Of a stretch of 64,000 nt of DNA, positions 17,164 to 25,847 are shown in pieces; position 1 is the stretch's first letter; the number at the start of each line of letters is the position of its first letter. A program made the position numbers and the translations under genes. A model generated the notes under the pieces. It was not told the DNA's origin. It worked only from the letters and a program-made list of their open reading frames with translations, and did not search any database. The DNA comes from Dactylosporangium fulvum (GTDB lineage Bacteria; Actinomycetota; Actinomycetes; Mycobacteriales; Micromonosporaceae). The DNA lies in contig NZ_CP073720.1 of assembly GCF_025137375.1 (NCBI RefSeq), forward strand, positions 4,674,501 through 4,738,500. The letters are read 5' to 3'.

Positions 17164-18189
17164 CTACTGCCCACTCGTCGACGTTCGACGCGCGTGCCCG
17201 TGGCGATCAGATCCGCTCATGCTCCGGGACACGTTCCGCGCCACGGTCTCGGCCGTGTCGCAGGCGGTGGCCCGGTCCGTGTTGCGGTCGGTGCTACGCC
17301 GTGTTCCGCGGTGCTCCATCTCGGTCAGTGCGCGGTCGATCGTCAACCGCAGCGCCTCGTTCACCTCGTCCCGGCATTCCAGCGGAAGCATGTGCCCGCC
17401 CTCCGGACACACGACCAGGTGTGCCTGCGGGACGGCGGCGGCGATGTTGGTGGCGCAGGCGAGCGGGGTGAGCCGGTCACGGGCACCGACGAGCACCGTC
17501 ACCGGGATCTGGGGCAGCGCTGCCAGTTCGGCTAGGCGCCGGTGCGTGTCAACCGCCGCACCGAACGCGCCGATGGTTCGCAGCGACGTCCGCGCCACGA
17601 TGCTCGTCACCAGATTGAGGTCTTCAATCTGGGCAGGCGCACCGAAGGCCAGCCAACGCACGCTGCGGCGCAGCAACTGCCGGGGCATCCAATGGGGCCG
17701 CAAGTGGCCCACATGAGCCAGCAGCCAACACCCGGCCAGCTCACCGGCACGGACCGCCGGTGCCAACGCCGGACTGAACCCGTACGTGGTGTGCAAGGCA
17801 CCCTCCGCGGTGGTGGACACCAGCACCACCCCGCACACGTGCTCGGCGAAATGCGCCGGATGGCGGTGTGCATACTCGATGATCGTCATACCGCCGAGCG
17901 AATGGCCGACAAGCACCACCCGATCGGTCGGCGTGACAGCACCGAGCACCTCAGCAAGATCATCAGCGAGCCGGCCCAGCGTCGCGGTGGTCCGCGTCAC
18001 CGGCCCCGAACGGCCATGACCACGCGCGTCGTAGGCAACAACTGCGACGTCGCCGAGAGCATCGACCTGCCAGGACCACACACGCCGGTCCAGCGACCAA
18101 CCATGCAACAGCACGACCGTCGGTGCACCCTTCGCAGGGCCGTGCCGTTCATAACTCAGGTGGGCCCCATCGCTGGTCACGAAGTCCAT
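17164..18189 (-). CDS. alpha/beta hydrolase
   Basis: About 341 residues. Catalytic features are all visible: oxyanion strand VVLLHGWSLDRR, nucleophile elbow GHSLGG, acid in VGARDRLTP and base in EGGHMLPLE. Closest in style to small-molecule esterases/haloperoxidase-like hydrolases; the substrate is unknown. The last ~55 residues are hydrophilic and Arg/Thr/Asp-rich (RSTDRNTDRATA), an unusual low-complexity tail. The ATG at 18189 starts the MDFVTSDGAHLSY strand; the frame is open to 18237. Confidence 0.85.
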   Translation of the reverse strand: MDFVTSDGAHLSYERHGPAKGAPTVVLLHGWSLDRRVWSWQVDALGDVAVVAYDARGHGRSGPVTRTTATLGRLADDLAEVLGAVTPTDRVVLVGHSLGGMTIIEYAHRHPAHFAEHVCGVVLVSTTAEGALHTTYGFSPALAPAVRAGELAGCWLLAHVGHLRPHWMPRQLLRRSVRWLAFGAPAQIEDLNLVTSIVARTSLRTIGAFGAAVDTHRRLAELAALPQIPVTVLVGARDRLTPLACATNIAAAVPQAHLVVCPEGGHMLPLECRDEVNEALRLTIDRALTEMEHRGTRRSTDRNTDRATACDTAETVARNVSRSMSGSDRHGHARRTSTSGQ

Positions 18190-18513
18190 GGAAAACCGCC
18201 CCACAGTCTGACGATTCCAGCACGCCGTCTCAATCATGTCTCACTAGTTCGACACGCGAGCACCGGCGACTATTCCCAAGTTGAGCAAGGAGAAACCCAA
18301 TCCGACATCGCGTGTGGGACAGCCTGCGGCACCATCCCAGGCACAAGCTGGCAGCGTCCGCGCGGCAAGCTGTCGCACGGTGCCCCGGTGATCAGCGGAA
18401 ACCGCCCTGATCAGTGCATCGGGATGTGAGTCGTACCGGCGGCGGCGTAGCTTGGCAGGTGAGTACTGCTGTATGGCTCTTGCGCTGCGGTTGCGCAGGA
18501 GAGGAGGGTCGTC

Positions 18514-19179
18514 GTGGCCTTCGACAAAGCCTTCGACACAGTAAAGGCGTCCACGAAGCGCGGCCTGGCGTCAGGTCGGGCGCGTATGGAGCGGACGCGA
18601 GCCCAGCGGCAACGTGCCAAGCTGCTGCAGGAACTCGGTGAGGTCTGCTACGCCGAGCACACCGGCCAGGCGACACACGACGCCGTGGCCGACAAGCTCG
18701 ACGCGCTGGATTACTACGAGCAGACGGTACGCGAACGACCGTCGGCTCGCCGGGAGCCGGAGCGGCAGGCGAGAGACATCATGCACCCGGACGCCGAGTG
18801 CGTCGACGAGAATGAGAGCCTGGCGACCGCCGCGCGGAAGATGCGCGACCTGGGCGTCGGCTCGCTGCCGATCTGCGGTGCGGACGATCGCCTGCATGGC
18901 ATCATCACCGACCGTGACATCGCGGTGAAGTGCATCGCGGAGGGAAAGGATCCCAACCAGGTCACGGCGCGTGACCTCGCCCAGGAGACGCTGATCTGGG
19001 TCGACGCCAGCGCCGACGTCGACGAGGTGCTGCACCAGATGGAGGACCACCAGATCAAGCGGCTGCCCGTCATCGAGAACCATCGCCTGGTCGGCATCAT
19101 CAGCGAGGCCGACCTGGCCCACAACCTCGACGAGCACCGGCTCGCCGAGTTCGTCGAGAAGGTCTACGCCACGTCCTGA
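18514..19179 (+). CDS. CBS-domain protein with helical N-terminus
   Basis: 221 residues. The first 85 residues are basic and helical (ARMERTRAQRQRAKLLQELG), followed by two CBS motifs forming one Bateman module: ARDIMHPDAECVDENESLAT...LHGIITDRDIAVK and ARDLAQETLIWVDASADVDE...LVGIISEADLAHN. Bateman modules bind adenine nucleotides such as AMP or NAD. Stand-alone CBS proteins like this are common in actinobacterial hypoxia/stress regulons. GTG start with GGAGG in GAGAGGAGGGTC just upstream. Confidence 0.85.
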   Translation: MAFDKAFDTVKASTKRGLASGRARMERTRAQRQRAKLLQELGEVCYAEHTGQATHDAVADKLDALDYYEQTVRERPSARREPERQARDIMHPDAECVDENESLATAARKMRDLGVGSLPICGADDRLHGIITDRDIAVKCIAEGKDPNQVTARDLAQETLIWVDASADVDEVLHQMEDHQIKRLPVIENHRLVGIISEADLAHNLDEHRLAEFVEKVYATS

Positions 19180-19196
19180 CCCCGACGAATCCGTCC

Positions 19197-19415
19197 ATGA
19201 CCATCGCCGACCGAGTCGGCGTATTCCTCGCTTCCGGCACACACCACCCAGGGCAGCGTCCTCGGGCGGTGGCCCTGCTGGGCGCGCTGGTCGGCCACGG
19301 CGCCGGCTTGATAGTCGGCCTGTGCCCGGCCCTGATCATTGCCGCTGTCTCGTTCTGGGCCGGCGCCGTGCTCACCCTGTCCACCATTCACCGCACCGCT
19401 GGCGTCTGGCGGTGA
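19197..19415 (+). CDS. possible small membrane protein
   Basis: 72 codons starting 17 bases after the CBS gene stop. It has one or two hydrophobic stretches (ALLGALVGHGAGLIVGLCPA, LIIAAVSFWAGAVLTL) and high third-position GC, but no clear ribosome site and no recognised family. Position suggests co-transcription with the CBS gene. Could be spurious. Confidence 0.35.
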   Translation: MTIADRVGVFLASGTHHPGQRPRAVALLGALVGHGAGLIVGLCPALIIAAVSFWAGAVLTLSTIHRTAGVWR

Positions 19416-19540
19416 CGGCAAGGCTGCGTCGCCGGCCGCTGGTCAGGTGAATTCGGCCGGTGTTCCCGCGGCGAGTCGGCCACGGCGGCGGCACTGCCGA
19501 GACATCGATGCTCAAGGACTCATATCAGTGGACGAGGTTG

Positions 19541-21466
19541 CTATCTACGGGCGGCCAGGGCGGGGATGCGGCCACCGGCGAGCAGTATGTTGATCTGCCG
19601 GGCGGACAGCCGGTGCCGGGCATGCAGGATCGTGTCTCGGGTGGCGTTGTGGACGGTGATGTCGGTGCCGGCGTGCAGGGCCTGCGCCACATCCCGCACG
19701 ATGAGCCGGTCGCCGACCTCAGGTGTCCTGCCGTCATACTCCAGCGGCAGGACACCGAAGTTGATCAGGTTTTGCCAGTGGATGCGGGCGTAGGAACGGG
19801 CGAGGACGAGCCGGAGGCCGAGCGAGCGCGGCGCGAGGACCGCGTGTTCGCGGGAGGAGCCCTGACCGTAGTTGCGGCCGGCGACGATCGCGTGTGCGCC
19901 CTGGTCCCGGACGCGGGTGACGTATTCGCTGTCGACCCGGGCGAACGTGAATTCGGCCAGCTTCGCGATGTTGCTGCGGTAGGGCAGCGCCTCCGCGCCG
20001 GCCTGCAGGATCTCGTCGGTGGACAGGTCGTCCCCAACCGTGATCGCCACGGCCACCTCGAGGTCGTCGGGCATCGGGTCGAGGTCGGGCAGGGTGCCGA
20101 TGCTCGGCGCCTTGTCCAGTTGGACCCGGACAGCCTCACCGGCAGGCCGCGGCGGTTCGAGCATGGCCCGGTTCACCGCCGATCGGCTCGGCAGGGACAG
20201 GGTCGGGCACGCGACGCCGACCTGCCGGGGGTCGGTGATCTCGCCGGTCAGTGCCGCCGCGGCCGCGGTCTCTGGCGAGCACAGCCAGACCCGGTCGTCG
20301 ACGGTGCCGGAACGGCCGGGGAAGTTCCGCGGCATGGTGCGCAGGCTGTTGTGTCCGACCGCCGGCGCCTGCCCCATGCCGATGCAGCCCAGGCAGCCGG
20401 TCTGATGCAGCCGCGCCCCGGACTGGATCAGCGAGAGCGTTGCGCCCATGCCGGTGAGATCGGCGAGAATCTGCCGCGACGACGGGTTGACATCCAGCGA
20501 TACCTGCGGATGCGCCTGTCGGCCGGCGAGCACCGCCGCTACCATCGCGAAGTCGCGCAGTCCGGGGTTGGCCGAGGAACCGACCACGACTTGGTGCACC
20601 GGTGTGCCGGCGACCTGTGCCACCGGCACGACGTCGCCAGGCGAGCCCGGGCGCGCGATCAGCGGCACCAGGCTGGACAGGTCGACCTCGTCGGTCAGGT
20701 CGTAGCCGGCACCGTCGTCGGCCGTCAGCTCCGCGAAGTCGGCCACGCGGTCCTCGGCGGCCAGGAACTCGCGCACCCGGTCGTCGGCAGGGAACACCGT
20801 CGTGGTGGCCCCCAGCTCGGCGCCCATGTTCGCGATCACGTGCCGGTCCATCGCCGCCAGCCCGGCCAGGCCCGGCCCGTGGTACTCGACGATCCGGTGC
20901 ACGCCGCCGTCGACGCCGTGGCGGCGCAGCATCTCCAGGATCACGTCCTTGGCGCTGATCCAGGGCGGTAGTTCACCGGTGAGGCGCACGCCCCAGATCT
21001 CCGGCATGGTGAGGTACAGCGGCTCGCCCGCCATGGCCATCGCCACGTCCAGGCCGCCCACCCCGATCGCGAGCATGCCCAGCGAACCGGCCGCGCAGGT
21101 GTGCGAGTCCGACCCGATCAGCAGCTTCCCGGGCACGCCGAAGCGCTGCATGTGCGTCGGGTGTGACACCCCGTTGCCCGGTTTGGAATACCACAGCCCG
21201 AACCGCCGGCAGGCCGAGCGCAGGAACAGGTGATCGGCCATGTTCCGCTCGTCGGCCTGCAGCAGATTGTGGTCCACGTACTGCACCGACACCTCGGTGC
21301 GCACCTGATCCAGGCCGAGCGCCTCCAACTCCAGCATGACCATCGTGCCCGTGGCATCCTGGGTCAACGTCTGATCGACCCGCAGCCCGACCTCCCGCCC
21401 CGGCATCGGCTGACCCGCCACGAGGTGGGACCGGATCAACTTCTGCGCGACGTTCAGCGGAGCCAT
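19541..21466 (-). CDS. aconitate hydratase (short, ~640-residue type)
   Basis: 641 residues, in the size class of the short aconitase/IPM-isomerase-like enzymes rather than ~900-residue AcnA. N-terminal Fe-S domain features include GSDSHTCAAGSLGMLAIGVG, VVVGSSANPGLRDF and the cluster cysteines in TGCLGCIGMG. The C-terminal swivel domain has DDLSTDEILQAG and the substrate-binding NYGQGSSREHA loop, then INFGVLPLEY. It interconverts citrate and isocitrate in the TCA cycle; a role on a related acid cannot be excluded. Monocistronic by position. Confidence 0.9.
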   Translation of the reverse strand: MAPLNVAQKLIRSHLVAGQPMPGREVGLRVDQTLTQDATGTMVMLELEALGLDQVRTEVSVQYVDHNLLQADERNMADHLFLRSACRRFGLWYSKPGNGVSHPTHMQRFGVPGKLLIGSDSHTCAAGSLGMLAIGVGGLDVAMAMAGEPLYLTMPEIWGVRLTGELPPWISAKDVILEMLRRHGVDGGVHRIVEYHGPGLAGLAAMDRHVIANMGAELGATTTVFPADDRVREFLAAEDRVADFAELTADDGAGYDLTDEVDLSSLVPLIARPGSPGDVVPVAQVAGTPVHQVVVGSSANPGLRDFAMVAAVLAGRQAHPQVSLDVNPSSRQILADLTGMGATLSLIQSGARLHQTGCLGCIGMGQAPAVGHNSLRTMPRNFPGRSGTVDDRVWLCSPETAAAAALTGEITDPRQVGVACPTLSLPSRSAVNRAMLEPPRPAGEAVRVQLDKAPSIGTLPDLDPMPDDLEVAVAITVGDDLSTDEILQAGAEALPYRSNIAKLAEFTFARVDSEYVTRVRDQGAHAIVAGRNYGQGSSREHAVLAPRSLGLRLVLARSYARIHWQNLINFGVLPLEYDGRTPEVGDRLIVRDVAQALHAGTDITVHNATRDTILHARHRLSARQINILLAGGRIPALAARR

Positions 21467-21799
21467 ACGGCCCGGTTACCCGACGGACTCGACCTCAACC
21501 AGGCCTCGGACGCTCCCGTCGATCCGGGCACACGGCCGATACGTATCGAACCAAGTGTCCGTCGCCAATGATGTCGGGCATTCGAGGACGCGCCGGATGC
21601 GTGTCCGCAGCGCGGGCGGGTGCAGGCCGCCGTGCGCCGGCCAGGATTGTGGGTCCAACAATGGCAGGGCGCAGCGGGCGGTGGTGCCGGCTGGCCACGG
21701 CGATGCCGGCAGCAGCACTCGCCTCGATGCAGGTGTCCAACTGCACCCGGGCCGAGACTGTTGTGTCGATCAGCACAGCACCGGTACACCCATCCACCG
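21467..21799. other. intergenic region upstream of aconitase
   Basis: About 330 bases containing the presumed aconitase promoter (minus direction). No gene is supported; the open frames here lack family resemblance. The right end merges into the CtaG remnant. Confidence 0.4.
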
Positions 21800-21970
21800 C
21801 ACGGCGTGCCGTCCGAGCAGGCCGAGCGCGCCGCGCTGCTCATGTACTACGGCGGTGACCTCGTCGACCTGGTGCTGATCGTGATGTGGTACCGCACGAG
21901 AATGCGACGTTATTCGTGGACGCTGCGGGGCATCTGGCGCACGAGAACTGCTGCAAGGAGGTTGCGATGA
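21800..21970 (+). pseudogene. CtaG-type cytochrome oxidase assembly protein, C-terminal remnant
   Basis: In frame, PSEQAERAALLMYYGGDLVD followed by LVLIVMWYR and a basic tail ends in TGA at 21968-21970. This is the last transmembrane helix and tail of the caa3_CtaG membrane family. The upstream frame has no membrane helices, so the gene is truncated or frameshifted. Its stop overlaps the next gene's start (ATGA), suggesting the intact ancestor was co-translated with the SRPBCC gene. Confidence 0.5.
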
Positions 21971-22431
21971 GCACGGTCACTGAGTCCATCGACGTCCATG
22001 TGCCGGTGCACACGGCATACAACCAGTGGACGCAGTTCGAGTCGTTCCCTCAGTTCATGGGCGGCGTCGAGGAGATCAGGCAGCTCGACGACCAGCACAC
22101 GCACTGGGTGACCAGGATCGGCGGCGTCCGCCGAGAGTTCGACGCCGAGATCACTGAACAACACCCCGACCAGCGGATCGCGTGGAAGAGCACCGGCGGC
22201 GAAACCATGCATGCCGGCGTGGTGAGCTTCCAGCCCCTCGGCGAGCAGGACACCCGCGTTACCGTCCAGATGGGCTGGGAGCCATCGGGTATCGCCGAGA
22301 AAGCCGGCAGTGCCGTCGGTATCGATGAGCGACAGGTGAAGGCGGACGTCAGGCGGTTCAAGGAGTTCATCGAGCAGCGCGGCGACGCCACTGGCGCATG
22401 GCGCGGCGACATCCCACGTTCAGGCGCATAG
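21967..22431 (+). CDS. SRPBCC-family (START-like) protein
   Basis: 154 residues with the polyketide cyclase/dehydrase-like helix-grip fold: ESIDVHVPVHTAYNQWTQFE, FPQFMGGVEEI, RIAWKSTGGETMHAGVVSF and the C-terminal long helix VKADVRRFKEFIEQRG. Such proteins bind hydrophobic ligands in a cavity; this subgroup is frequent in actinobacterial stress clusters. The ATG is set by CAAGGAGG seven bases upstream. Confidence 0.85.
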   Translation: MSTVTESIDVHVPVHTAYNQWTQFESFPQFMGGVEEIRQLDDQHTHWVTRIGGVRREFDAEITEQHPDQRIAWKSTGGETMHAGVVSFQPLGEQDTRVTVQMGWEPSGIAEKAGSAVGIDERQVKADVRRFKEFIEQRGDATGAWRGDIPRSGA

Positions 22432-23393
22432 CAGGCCCCGCCCGAGCCCGCTCTCGCCAGCGTGCGGGCGCGGGCTCCAGCGGTCATTCCTCGGAGAGGG
22501 GGCCTCGCCCGGGACTGGGCGGGCCACCTGCGCGACCGGCCCGGACTCTGCGCGCCGCGAACCATCCCGGGACTACCGTTCAGGCGGTCTGGCACACCAG
22601 GCGCCGCACTAAGGACAGACCCCACCACCGTCTCTGCGCCAGAGCCGATCTCCTGACAGGCCCGTCGTGACAACCCCGGCCCCGGAACAGGCCATCGGCC
22701 CGCGGCAAGCGTGTCGATGCGATCCATGCCGCACTGGCCGAGCAGCACATCGCACCGGCAGAGCACCTCCTCGACAGCGGCTACGTCACACCCGAAACGG
22801 TTCACCTGGCTGAGACTGCGCACGGGATCACCATTGTCGGGCCGGTCCGCCAGGATCCACATGCCGTCGAGCGACCCGGTTCGCGAAGGAAGACTTCCAC
22901 ATCGACTGGCAGACCGAGACCATCACGTGTCCACAAGGGACATCCAGTCCATGCTGAAACCGACAGCCGCGGACGGCAAATTGCGACTGTCGGTGCTGTT
23001 CCGGCGAGCGGACTGCCGCACCTGCACGGCCACCGGCACCAACATCGTCAGGCAGCGACCCTGACAGACCTTGTTCGACCGCGTCCACGGCTCACCCGCC
23101 ATGGCATGACCCGAACCAGCCGCCCCACCCCGGGTCCAGCCACCACCACGGAGCATGCCGGAAACGCCGGCGGATCAACCACGCCTACCACAACAGACAT
23201 CCATCGGCGCCATTCGGTCAGCCGATACGGTTGCCCGCACCAAGATCGTCGGTGGATCGAGGCGGAGTCCTGTTGGTCGGCCGACTCGACCCGGTCGACC
23301 GACGCGGTCTCCGGGATCTGGCTGGCGTCGATCACTTCCCAGCCGGCATCAGCCGTCGATGGTTGGCAAGGTCATCCGATGATCTGCAACCCC
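22432..23393. other. gene-poor stretch with a dead transposase
   Basis: Almost 1 kb without an intact gene, between the SRPBCC gene and the IclR promoter. It contains the IS1182-type transposase remnant listed at 22700-23064. The rest has only overlapping short frames on both strands with no recognisable domain. Confidence 0.5.
22700..23064 (+). pseudogene. IS1182-family transposase fragment
   Basis: The plus strand encodes IAPAEHLLDSGYVTPETVHL, then HGITIVGPV, then after a frame change FAKEDFHIDWQTETITCPQG and later a Cys-rich RADCRTCTATGTN. This order (HLVDxGY, IDLVGP, F.IDW....VTCPxG, DC.xCP) is that of the middle part of IS1182-type DDE transposases. Both ends are missing and at least one frameshift is present. 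Confidence 0.7.
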
Positions 23394-23456
23394 TTGACAT
23401 GACGCTTGTCACGAAGGTTAGGTATATGGAACACCTGTTCCGTTCAACGGAACAGG
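23394..23456 (+). promoter_or_regulatory. IclR-gene promoter with nested palindromic operator
   Basis: TTGACA at 23394-23399 is followed by AT-rich TAGGTATAT at 23419-23427 as a loose -10. Directly downstream lie alternating half-sites GGAACA (23428-23433), TGTTCC (23436-23441) and GGAACA (23449-23454). The span 23434-23456 is a perfect inverted repeat with 11-base arms around C23445, and 23428-23441 is a second one. IclR proteins bind such TGTTCC/GGAACA-like palindromes near their own promoters. Autoregulation is inference. Confidence 0.7.
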
Positions 23457-23531
23457 CGGGCAGGTCGCGCGATCGGCACCTACAGATCGGGCGGGGTGAG
23501 TGTCGCTCTGCATCTGAGAGATGGGTTGGTT

Positions 23532-24329
23532 GTGACAACGAGAGATCCCACTACACGGGCACTTGAAGTCTTGCGGTACATCGTGGAGTCGGCCCAGGAC
23601 CCGACATCTGCCCGCAGGATCGCCGCCGAGATCGGGATGCCATCCACGACAGTTCATCGAGCGCTCTCGTCATTGGTCGCGGTCGGCATGCTGGCCCACA
23701 ATCCCACCACCCAGCTTTACGAACTGGGACCCGCGCTGCACAGGATGGCCCGGCTTGTGACGGCCCGGCATCCCCTCTCGGACTTGGTCGTTCCCTACCT
23801 GCAGAACCTGACGCAGCTAACCGGCGAGACGTCGCACATCGGCCAGTACGACCAAAGCCGCCACGAGATGATGTTCATCTCCCAGGTGCAGGGGTCCCGC
23901 GCCCTGCGGTACGTCGTACCACTGCATTCCTGGGTGCCGTTGTACCTCGGGGCGAGCGGCCTCGCGATCCTCGCCTTTCTCGATGGCGACAGTCAGAACC
24001 TGGTCATCGAGCGCGCATCGAAGGAGCTGGGCGGGAAGGTCACCGGACTCCGGGAGCGCCTGGCCGAGGTACGCCTGAAGGGCTACGCCATCTCGCACGG
24101 CCAGCGCCTTCCTGGTGCGGTCGGCATTGCCGCACCGCTGCGCGGTGCGGGCAGCTCGGTGATAGGCGACGTCGTGCTCACCATTCCCGAGGTGCAGTTC
24201 GACGAGGCCAAGACGGACGAGTACGCCCGTCTGGTCATGGAGTGCGCGCAGGAGATCACCACTGCGCTTGGCGGCCCCGCGGACCAGGACGGTTCTCCGC
24301 GGACGTCAATCGAGGAACCGGAGGAATGA
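23532..24329 (+). CDS. IclR-family transcriptional regulator
   Basis: About 265 residues. The N-terminal winged helix has RALEVLRYIVESAQ and ARRIAAEIGMPSTTVHRALS; the C-terminal effector domain has GETSHIGQYD, VPLYLGASGLAILAFLD and GVGIAAPLRG-like segments. GTG at 23532 gives a normal short N-terminus; GTG at 23496 is an alternative and the frame is open from 23406. The gene heads the catabolic/transport cluster and its stop overlaps the next ribosome site, so it probably controls its own operon in response to a pathway compound. Confidence 0.88.
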   Translation: MTTRDPTTRALEVLRYIVESAQDPTSARRIAAEIGMPSTTVHRALSSLVAVGMLAHNPTTQLYELGPALHRMARLVTARHPLSDLVVPYLQNLTQLTGETSHIGQYDQSRHEMMFISQVQGSRALRYVVPLHSWVPLYLGASGLAILAFLDGDSQNLVIERASKELGGKVTGLRERLAEVRLKGYAISHGQRLPGAVGIAAPLRGAGSSVIGDVVLTIPEVQFDEAKTDEYARLVMECAQEITTALGGPADQDGSPRTSIEEPEE

Positions 24330-24331
24330 CA

Positions 24332-24709
24332 ATGTCCACTGCCGCTCAGCTGTCCGGTATGCGTTGCACCGCCTGTGGCCAGGGGACGGTGCAAGCGGAA
24401 AGGTACTGCGCCCACGGCTGTGGCCAGACCATGGTCGAGGCTGACTTCTCGGCGACGGGGACGGTGTACGCCTCGACCCTCATCCACGTATCGGCGCCGA
24501 ACCTGCCAAACCCGTACCACGTCGGCTACGTCGATCTGCCGGAGGGGGTGCGGATATTCGGGCACTTCGCGACGGCGGACCCCGTTCCGCCGGACTGCCG
24601 TGTCCGTGTGGTTGCGCACGAGCGTCCCGACGACCAGACCGGCCCGTTCGTGCGATTTCGCTTTTTCCTTGATGGACCTTCCAACGGGCGGAGGAACGAG
24701 AATGGGTGA
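24332..24709 (+). CDS. DUF35 Zn-ribbon/OB-fold protein
   Basis: 125 residues. An N-terminal zinc ribbon with four cysteines (Cys12, 15, 26, 30: CTACG...CAHGC) precedes an OB-fold (GTVYASTLIHVSA, PYHVGYVDLPEGVRIFGHF). DUF35 proteins form complexes with thiolase-like enzymes, for example with Ltp2 aldolase in steroid side-chain cleavage, and help bind acyl-CoA. The next gene is such a thiolase and overlaps this one by 8 bases. ATG at 24332 has GGAGG with 7-base spacing; ATG at 24326 would be too close to it. Confidence 0.88.
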   Translation: MSTAAQLSGMRCTACGQGTVQAERYCAHGCGQTMVEADFSATGTVYASTLIHVSAPNLPNPYHVGYVDLPEGVRIFGHFATADPVPPDCRVRVVAHERPDDQTGPFVRFRFFLDGPSNGRRNENG

Positions 24710-25847
24710 CGTCGCAGCCTGGATCAGCGGTGCGGGCAGTACGCGCTTCGTCGACGCCTCACCGGACACGTTCGAGGCGATGGGCCAGGAAGCGGTCGTC
24801 GCCGCAGCGGCCGACGCCGAGGTGGACCTGCGCGACGTGGACCTGTTCGTCTGCGGCACCGGCTACGGCGGTCCGCTTGCTGGGCAGCGGATCGCCGCGG
24901 GAATCGGCTTGTCCGGCAGGAAGATCGTCAATACCGAGAATGCATGCTCCAGTGGAAGCACCGCCCTGGAACTGGCGGTGCAGTCTATCGCGAACGGCCA
25001 GGCGCGCACCGCGGTGGTGCTCGGGATCGACAAGCTGAGCGCGCTCGGCAGGGGCGCGCTCCCGCTGTCGCAGGACGACCCCGAGGTCCAGCAGGGCCTG
25101 ATCATGCCTGGTGTCTACAGCATGCGGGCACAGCGGTACCTCCGCGAGACAGGGGCAACCGAGTCCGATCTCGCTGCTGTGGCGGTGAAGGCCCGGCGAA
25201 ACGGCGCTCTCAACCCACTTGCGAGACAGCAGACGGCGGTGTCCACCGAAGATGTGCTGAGTTCCCGTCCGGTCGCGGACCCGTTGCGACTGTTCATGTG
25301 CTGCCCCCGAGCCGATGGTGCTGCGGCGGTCGTGATCACCGCTTCCCCCCGGACCACCCCCGGTGTGCCCCGGGTCGGAATTCGTGCCCTGGTGCTGGGC
25401 GCTGGCCGCTTCACAAACGGCTTCCGGGACATGACGCGCAGCGAGCTTTCCGAGCGGATGGCGGCAGAGGCGTACCGGCAGGCCTCTCTCGGTCCGCAGG
25501 ACATGCAGGTGGCCGAGGTCCACGACGCTTTCGCCATCGCTGAGTTGATGTACTACGAGTCCCTGGGCTTCGCCGAGCCGGGGGAGGGCTGGCGGCTGAT
25601 CCGGTCGGGAGAGACAGACATCGGTGGCCGCATCGCCGTAAATCCCGGCGGAGGCTTGATCGCCCGCGGGCACCCAGTCGGCGCGACCGGGATCGTTCAA
25701 CTGTGTGAGGCGTATTGGCAGATCACCGGCGGAGCCGGCTCCCGCCAGGTCCCTGACGTGCGGAACGTGATTACGCACTGCACCGGTGGCGGCATCGCGG
25801 GATTCGACCATGGCGCCTGTGCTGTGTCGATTGTGAGTGCCGCATGA
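24702..25847 (+). CDS. thiolase (SCP-x/lipid-transfer type)
   Basis: 381 residues. The nucleophilic cysteine is present (Cys82 in NTENACSSGSTALELA), as are HDAFAIAELMYYESLG and NPGGGLIARGHPVGATG with the catalytic His. This subgroup lacks the classic loop of degradative thiolases and normally pairs with a DUF35 partner, encoded just upstream. Retention of Cys82 argues for thiolytic or condensing chemistry rather than the retro-aldol activity of Cys-less Ltp2. A second Cys-rich motif FMCCPRADGAAAVV follows. It probably cleaves a beta-keto acyl-CoA of the pathway. Confidence 0.88.
   Translation: MGDVAAWISGAGSTRFVDASPDTFEAMGQEAVVAAAADAEVDLRDVDLFVCGTGYGGPLAGQRIAAGIGLSGRKIVNTENACSSGSTALELAVQSIANGQARTAVVLGIDKLSALGRGALPLSQDDPEVQQGLIMPGVYSMRAQRYLRETGATESDLAAVAVKARRNGALNPLARQQTAVSTEDVLSSRPVADPLRLFMCCPRADGAAAVVITASPRTTPGVPRVGIRALVLGAGRFTNGFRDMTRSELSERMAAEAYRQASLGPQDMQVAEVHDAFAIAELMYYESLGFAEPGEGWRLIRSGETDIGGRIAVNPGGGLIARGHPVGATGIVQLCEAYWQITGGAGSRQVPDVRNVITHCTGGGIAGFDHGACAVSIVSAA

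Noticed and set aside
19460..20971. 503-codon plus-strand frame antisense to aconitase
   Set aside because: Aconitase motifs on the minus strand are unambiguous; the antisense product has no family features.
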